A DNA stretch of 64,000 nt from Holtermannia corniformis (taxonomy: Eukaryota > Basidiomycota > Tremellomycetes > Holtermanniales). Under the pieces are notes generated by a model. It was not told the origin of the DNA. It worked only from the letters and a program-made list of their open reading frames with translations, and did no database searches. The DNA is taken from the NCBI GenBank assembly GCA_001599935.1, contig BCIJ01000004.1, forward strand, positions 893,716 to 957,715, in the 5' to 3' direction. This document shows positions 60,291-64,000 of this stretch, one piece after another. Positions within the stretch are counted from its first letter, which is position 1, and each line of letters starts with the position of its first letter. Position numbers and translations under genes: made by a program.

Positions 60291-62138
60291 ATGGCAGACA
60301 AGGCAGGAAACGCACAAAACTTGTTCCCGTCCATCGCCGACGTCGTGCAGCAGACGGACGATCGGGAGGCAGAGGACGCTGGTGGCGACGACGATGACGG
60401 AGCAGGCGTCCAGTCGATCCCAAGCTTGTGTATGCAGTGCCATGAAGAGGCGAGTCGAGCGAGAGACTGTGCGAGGCGCTGACGGCGGCCAGGGAATGAC
60501 GCGCATGCTGCTCACGCAGATCCCCTACTTCAAGGAGATCATCGTCATGTCCTTTCAGTGCGAGCACTGCGGCAACACCAACACCGAGATCCAGAGCGCT
60601 GGCGAGATCCAACGTGGGTGCGGGGTTGCATAGCGCTGTGCTGACAGCTCCAGCTAAAGGCATAGTCTATACGCTGCACGCCCGAGCGCCGTCCGATCTG
60701 AATCGACAGATTGTCAAGTCGCCGACAGCGACCATTACCATTCCAGAGTACAGCTTGACGATCCCACCCGGTCGAGGCAACCTGACGACTGTCGAGGGCT
60801 TGCTGAGCGATACGATCCGTGACTTGGCCATGAACCAGCCGGTGCGAAGGGTCATGGATCCCGAGACGGCTGGTAAGATTGACATTATGCTCGATGCGCT
60901 GCGTGGGATCCTCGGCCGCGAGGGAGACGAGGACGAGGAGGACGACGGCGGTGTCGGTCGAGACGAGACGGAGGATGAAGAGGCCTACCGTCTCGCACGC
61001 GAGGAACGGAGACGGCGCGAGGCCGAGCGAACCGAAGAGGAGATTGAAAAGATCCGACTGGAAACGTTCAAGCCGTTCACTCTGACGCTCGACGACCCGT
61101 CTGGCAACTCGTTTTTGCAATTCGTCGACTCGCCTTCGGACCCGCAGTGGCTCATGCGCGCGTACAACCGCACGCTCGAGCAGAATGTCGAGCTCGGTCT
61201 CGTCGCCAAGCCGGATGGAGACGCCGACGGCGAGGCGGCAAAGCACAAGCTTGCGACCGAGGCCGATTTCGAGGCGCACCGGCGCAAGGACGTGGTCGAG
61301 CGCGAGGACGGGACGGTCGTCCCGGACGAGGTGTTTAGTTTCCCAACGACATGCTCGAGCTGCGGGCACGAGCTCGAGACGCTCATGCAGCAGGTCAACA
61401 TTCCATACTTTCAGGTGAGTCGGCTGGTAGCGTCTACCGTGCTCATGACCAGAACATTATCATCATGTCGACAAACTGCTACGCTTGCGGCTACCGAGAC
61501 AACGAGGTCAAGTCGGGCGGCGCGATCCCTGACAAGGGCAAGTGCATCACGCTCAAGGTCGAGGACGAGGAGGACCTGAGTCGTGACCTGCTCAAGGTCG
61601 GTTGGAGCGCGGGGTTCTTCGGTCGCTGACACTTGCAGTCGGAAACCTGTGGCTTGTCGATTCCCGAGATCGATCTCGTGCTCCAACCTGGTACCCTCGG
61701 AGGCCGCTTCACGACGCTCGAGGGTCTGCTGAACGAGGTGTATGAAGAGCTCAGCACCAAGATCTTCCGAACGGGCGACAGCGCGACGAGCGGCGTCGGC
61801 CAGGGCACCGAGGTCGTCGAGCAGCGCGGTGCTTTTGAAAAGTTCTTGGCCGGCTTGAAAGAGGTTCGTCCTGCCCTGTCCTGTGCAGTTACTGACACGG
61901 CCAGGTCATGACGGCTTCCAAGCCGTTCACGCTGATCCTCGACGACCCCGTCGCCAACTCGTACCTGCAAAACCTGTATGCGCCCGACCCGGACCCGAAC
62001 ATGACGATGGTCGAGTACGAGCGCTCGTTTGAGCAGAATGAAGAGCTCGGCATCAACGACATGGTGCTCGAGGGCTACGAGGACGCGCACGAGAAGGAGA
62101 TGGTGGAGAAGCGAGCGGCAGAGGCAGCTGCAGAGTAG
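60291..62138 (+). CDS. ZPR1: ZPR1 zinc-finger protein
   Basis: Conserved eukaryotic protein with two ZPR1 domains that acts as a chaperone for translation elongation factor eEF1A. From [19 protein letters not shown]: first finger CMQCHEEG...[13 protein letters not shown], then [22 protein letters not shown] and an acidic insert; second finger [23 protein letters not shown]...[36 protein letters not shown] and [15 protein letters not shown], stop at 62138. Both C-x2-C pairs are intact. A long Glu/Arg-rich insert lies between the two halves. Introns about 40-60 bases. Confidence 0.93.
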
Positions 62139-62190
62139 ATGACATGCACGTGAACGTAGCATCCAGCTTGATCTTGCCAACTGATAGACG

Positions 62191-64000
62191 ATGACCGCGA
62201 TGACCAAGTACGAGGAGACATCCCTAGCCTCTCTGAGCGAGGTAGATCAACACGGACAGCTGGCTGCACAGACTGACAGCGACAGATCCATGAGACCTTG
62301 CAGCAGTCGTTTCTCGCCAACCGCACCGTCTCTGTCGATTACCGCACGTATCAGCTCAAGCAGCTCGCTTTCCTCATCAAAGACAACGTCAGGGCGATCC
62401 AGCAAGCATCAGCAGTCGACCTCGGACGATCCGCATGGGAGGTTGAATACTCCGAGGTGTGCCCAAACGCACCATGCGTGACTGACGCTGTATAGATCAT
62501 CCCCAGCTTGAACGAGGTTGGGCTCGCTGTCAAGCGTCTGCCAGAATGGATGAGGGACGAGGGAGGGGTCCGGGACGCTGTCTGGGGCATGAAGGCGCTC
62601 AGTGGGTTGCGTTTGTGCAGAGCGGCATTGACGAGTTCAGACCCGAGGGTGCGCAAGCAGCCAAAGGGCGTTGCTCTGGTATGTATCGTGCAAAGACAGG
62701 CAGCGAGCTCACCCATCTGCAGATCATCTCGCCATGGGTCAGGACCGTCACCGCTGAGATCTGCTCATCCACTGACCACAGCCAGAACTTCCCGTGGATC
62801 ATCACTTTCGGCATCCTCACTGGCGCTATTGCAGCTGGCTGCCCGGCCGTCATCAAGGTCGGCGTATAGGTCGGTGATATGCTGATACTGACACGGACAG
62901 CCATCCGAGCTCGCACCGGCGACATCGGCCCTACTCGCCCACCTCGTCCCACTGTACCTTGATCGTGCTGCGTACAAAGTCGTCCTGGGCGGCGTAGAGC
63001 ACTCGACAAAGCTACTCGATCTCTCATGGGGTCACAGTGCGTCGATACGCCCGACCGTGCAAGCTGACACGCCAACCAGTCTGCTTCACGGGCTCAAGCA
63101 AGGTTGGCAAGATTGTCGCCGAAAAGGCAGCAAAGCAGCTCATCCCTGTCACCCTCGAGGTCCGCTCAATGCTAGCTTTGCCGGGCACTGACTCGCTTCA
63201 GCTCAGCGGCAAGAATCCCGTCTTCATCTCGCCGTGTGCAAACCTCACGGTGTCTGCTCGGCGCATCGTCAGCATGAAGAATATCGGGTGTGGTCAGGTA
63301 GGTGCGCCTCTTTGGTCGCGATAGGCTGACTCGCATAGGTCTGCGGTATGTACTTGGGAGATGTGTAACCCACCTAAGTCCGGCGCAGTCGCGCCCGACT
63401 ATGTGCTGTGCCCCAAGTCGATCCTGCCTCGATTCACACACGAATTGGAACTTGCGTGAGCTTGGACGGCGGCTCGAGACTACCACTCACTCCTGTTGTT
63501 AGGCTCAAAGAGCAATACCCGGCCGACAGTCCCCTCTCGGCTCTCCAAGGATCGCACTACTCGCCTATCCACTCGCAAGCAGCATACGATCGCCTGGTCA
63601 AGCAGCTGGACGCTGCAGAGGCTGAAGGGCGGATCATTGTGCGCGGAGAAACCTCGCCCAGCTCCAGGCGTTTGGGCATCTCGGTCGTACAGTTCAAAGA
63701 GGGTCTGGCGACGACCGAGACGCACGTCCAAGAGTTGCTCGATGAAGAGATCTTTGGGCCGATCTTGGTCATTGTGCCAGTCGAGGTCGGTCTGTGATCA
63801 TAGCGCTTCGCGGCGCTAACAAATGTAGGATCTAGAAGAGGGTATCCGGCACGTCAAGAGCCGTCCAAGCCCACTGAGCCTCTATGTTTTTTCTACAAAG
63901 CGACAGGTCTTTGAGCACGGTACGTCGACATCCGTGACACTGTATGCTGACCACGCAGTCGTCAACGATACACTGAGCGGCGGTGCAATCTGGAACGACT
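62191..64000 (+). CDS. aldehyde dehydrogenase, class 3/fatty-aldehyde type (C-terminus beyond the window)
   Basis: NAD(P)-dependent oxidation of aldehydes to acids. From MTAMTKYEETSLASLSE (62191): HETLQQSFLANRTVSVDYRTYQLKQLAFLIKD, NFPWIITFGILTGAIAAGCPAVIKPSE (cofactor site), FTGSSKVGKIVAEKAAKQLIPVTLE (catalytic Glu), LSGKNPVFI, NIGCGQVCVAPDYVL (catalytic Cys) and EEIFGPILVIVPVE. The catalytic Cys lies in a 7-base exon at 63339-63345. It lacks a clear presequence. Membrane helix at the C-terminus, found in yeast Hfd1, would be outside the window. Confidence 0.9.
63339..63345 (+). other. 7-base microexon with the catalytic cysteine codon
   Basis: GTCTGCG between two GT-AG introns (GTAGGT...CATAG before, GTATGT...CGCAG after). 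Splicing gives CAG-GTC-TGC-GTC-GCG, i.e. Q-V-C-V-A, the universal active-site context. Any skipping removes the nucleophile and shifts the frame. Confidence 0.75.

Overview
The window is a gene-dense nuclear segment of a fungus, most probably a basidiomycete yeast with a compact genome. Almost every gene is cut by many short introns (about 35-60 bases) with GTRNGT-like donors, a CTGAC-like branch site 5-15 bases before the acceptor, and CAG/TAG acceptors. The conserved proteins are typically fungal: NHA1, MSS51, ADE5,7, a MYST acetyltransferase, a Zn2Cys6 regulator. Placement below phylum (a small-genome Pucciniomycotina-type yeast would fit) is inference. All gene spans include introns; exon joins were made by eye from reading frames and family conservation.

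Layout. 1-6.4 kb: an orphan gene running off the left edge, a degenerate protein-kinase-like gene, an HMCES/SRAP DNA-protein crosslink gene, and a MYST histone acetyltransferase. 6.8-15.4 kb: three paralogs of a protein family I do not recognise (family F1: F1A, F1B, F1C) around the purine gene ADE5,7. F1B is broken, in part by a 440-bp inverted-repeat transposon (MITE-like) flanked by a perfect 9-bp target duplication. 15.6-17.3 kb: two paralogs of a second unknown family (F2). 17.7-28.1 kb: housekeeping genes (phosphoglucomutase, Mpv17/Sym1, MSS51, Na+/H+ antiporter, FRA10AC1 homolog). 28.1-35.9 kb: two tandem 14-TM DHA2-type transporters and an SLC35F6-like transporter. 36-55 kb: central-carbon and amino-acid/hydroxyacid metabolism: malic enzyme, class III aminotransferase beside a divergent RidA, class II aldolase, GRE2-like reductase, Myb regulator beside a divergent FMN L-2-hydroxyacid oxidase, D-2-hydroxyacid dehydrogenase beside a divergent Zn2Cys6 regulator, and an amino-acid permease. 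55.4-58.8 kb: a secreted repeat/GPI-type wall protein and a tandem array of four tiny paralogous proteins (family F3). 59-64 kb: mitochondrial uL16, ZPR1, and an aldehyde dehydrogenase cut by the right edge.

What looks least described: families F1, F2 and F3, each locally duplicated and without a domain I recognise; the MITE in F1B; and unusual gene structures (a start codon split by an intron plus a stop codon alone in its exon in phosphoglucomutase, a 7-base exon carrying the catalytic cysteine of aldehyde dehydrogenase, GC-AG introns). Functional links across 36-55 kb are inferred from adjacency and divergent promoters, not proven.
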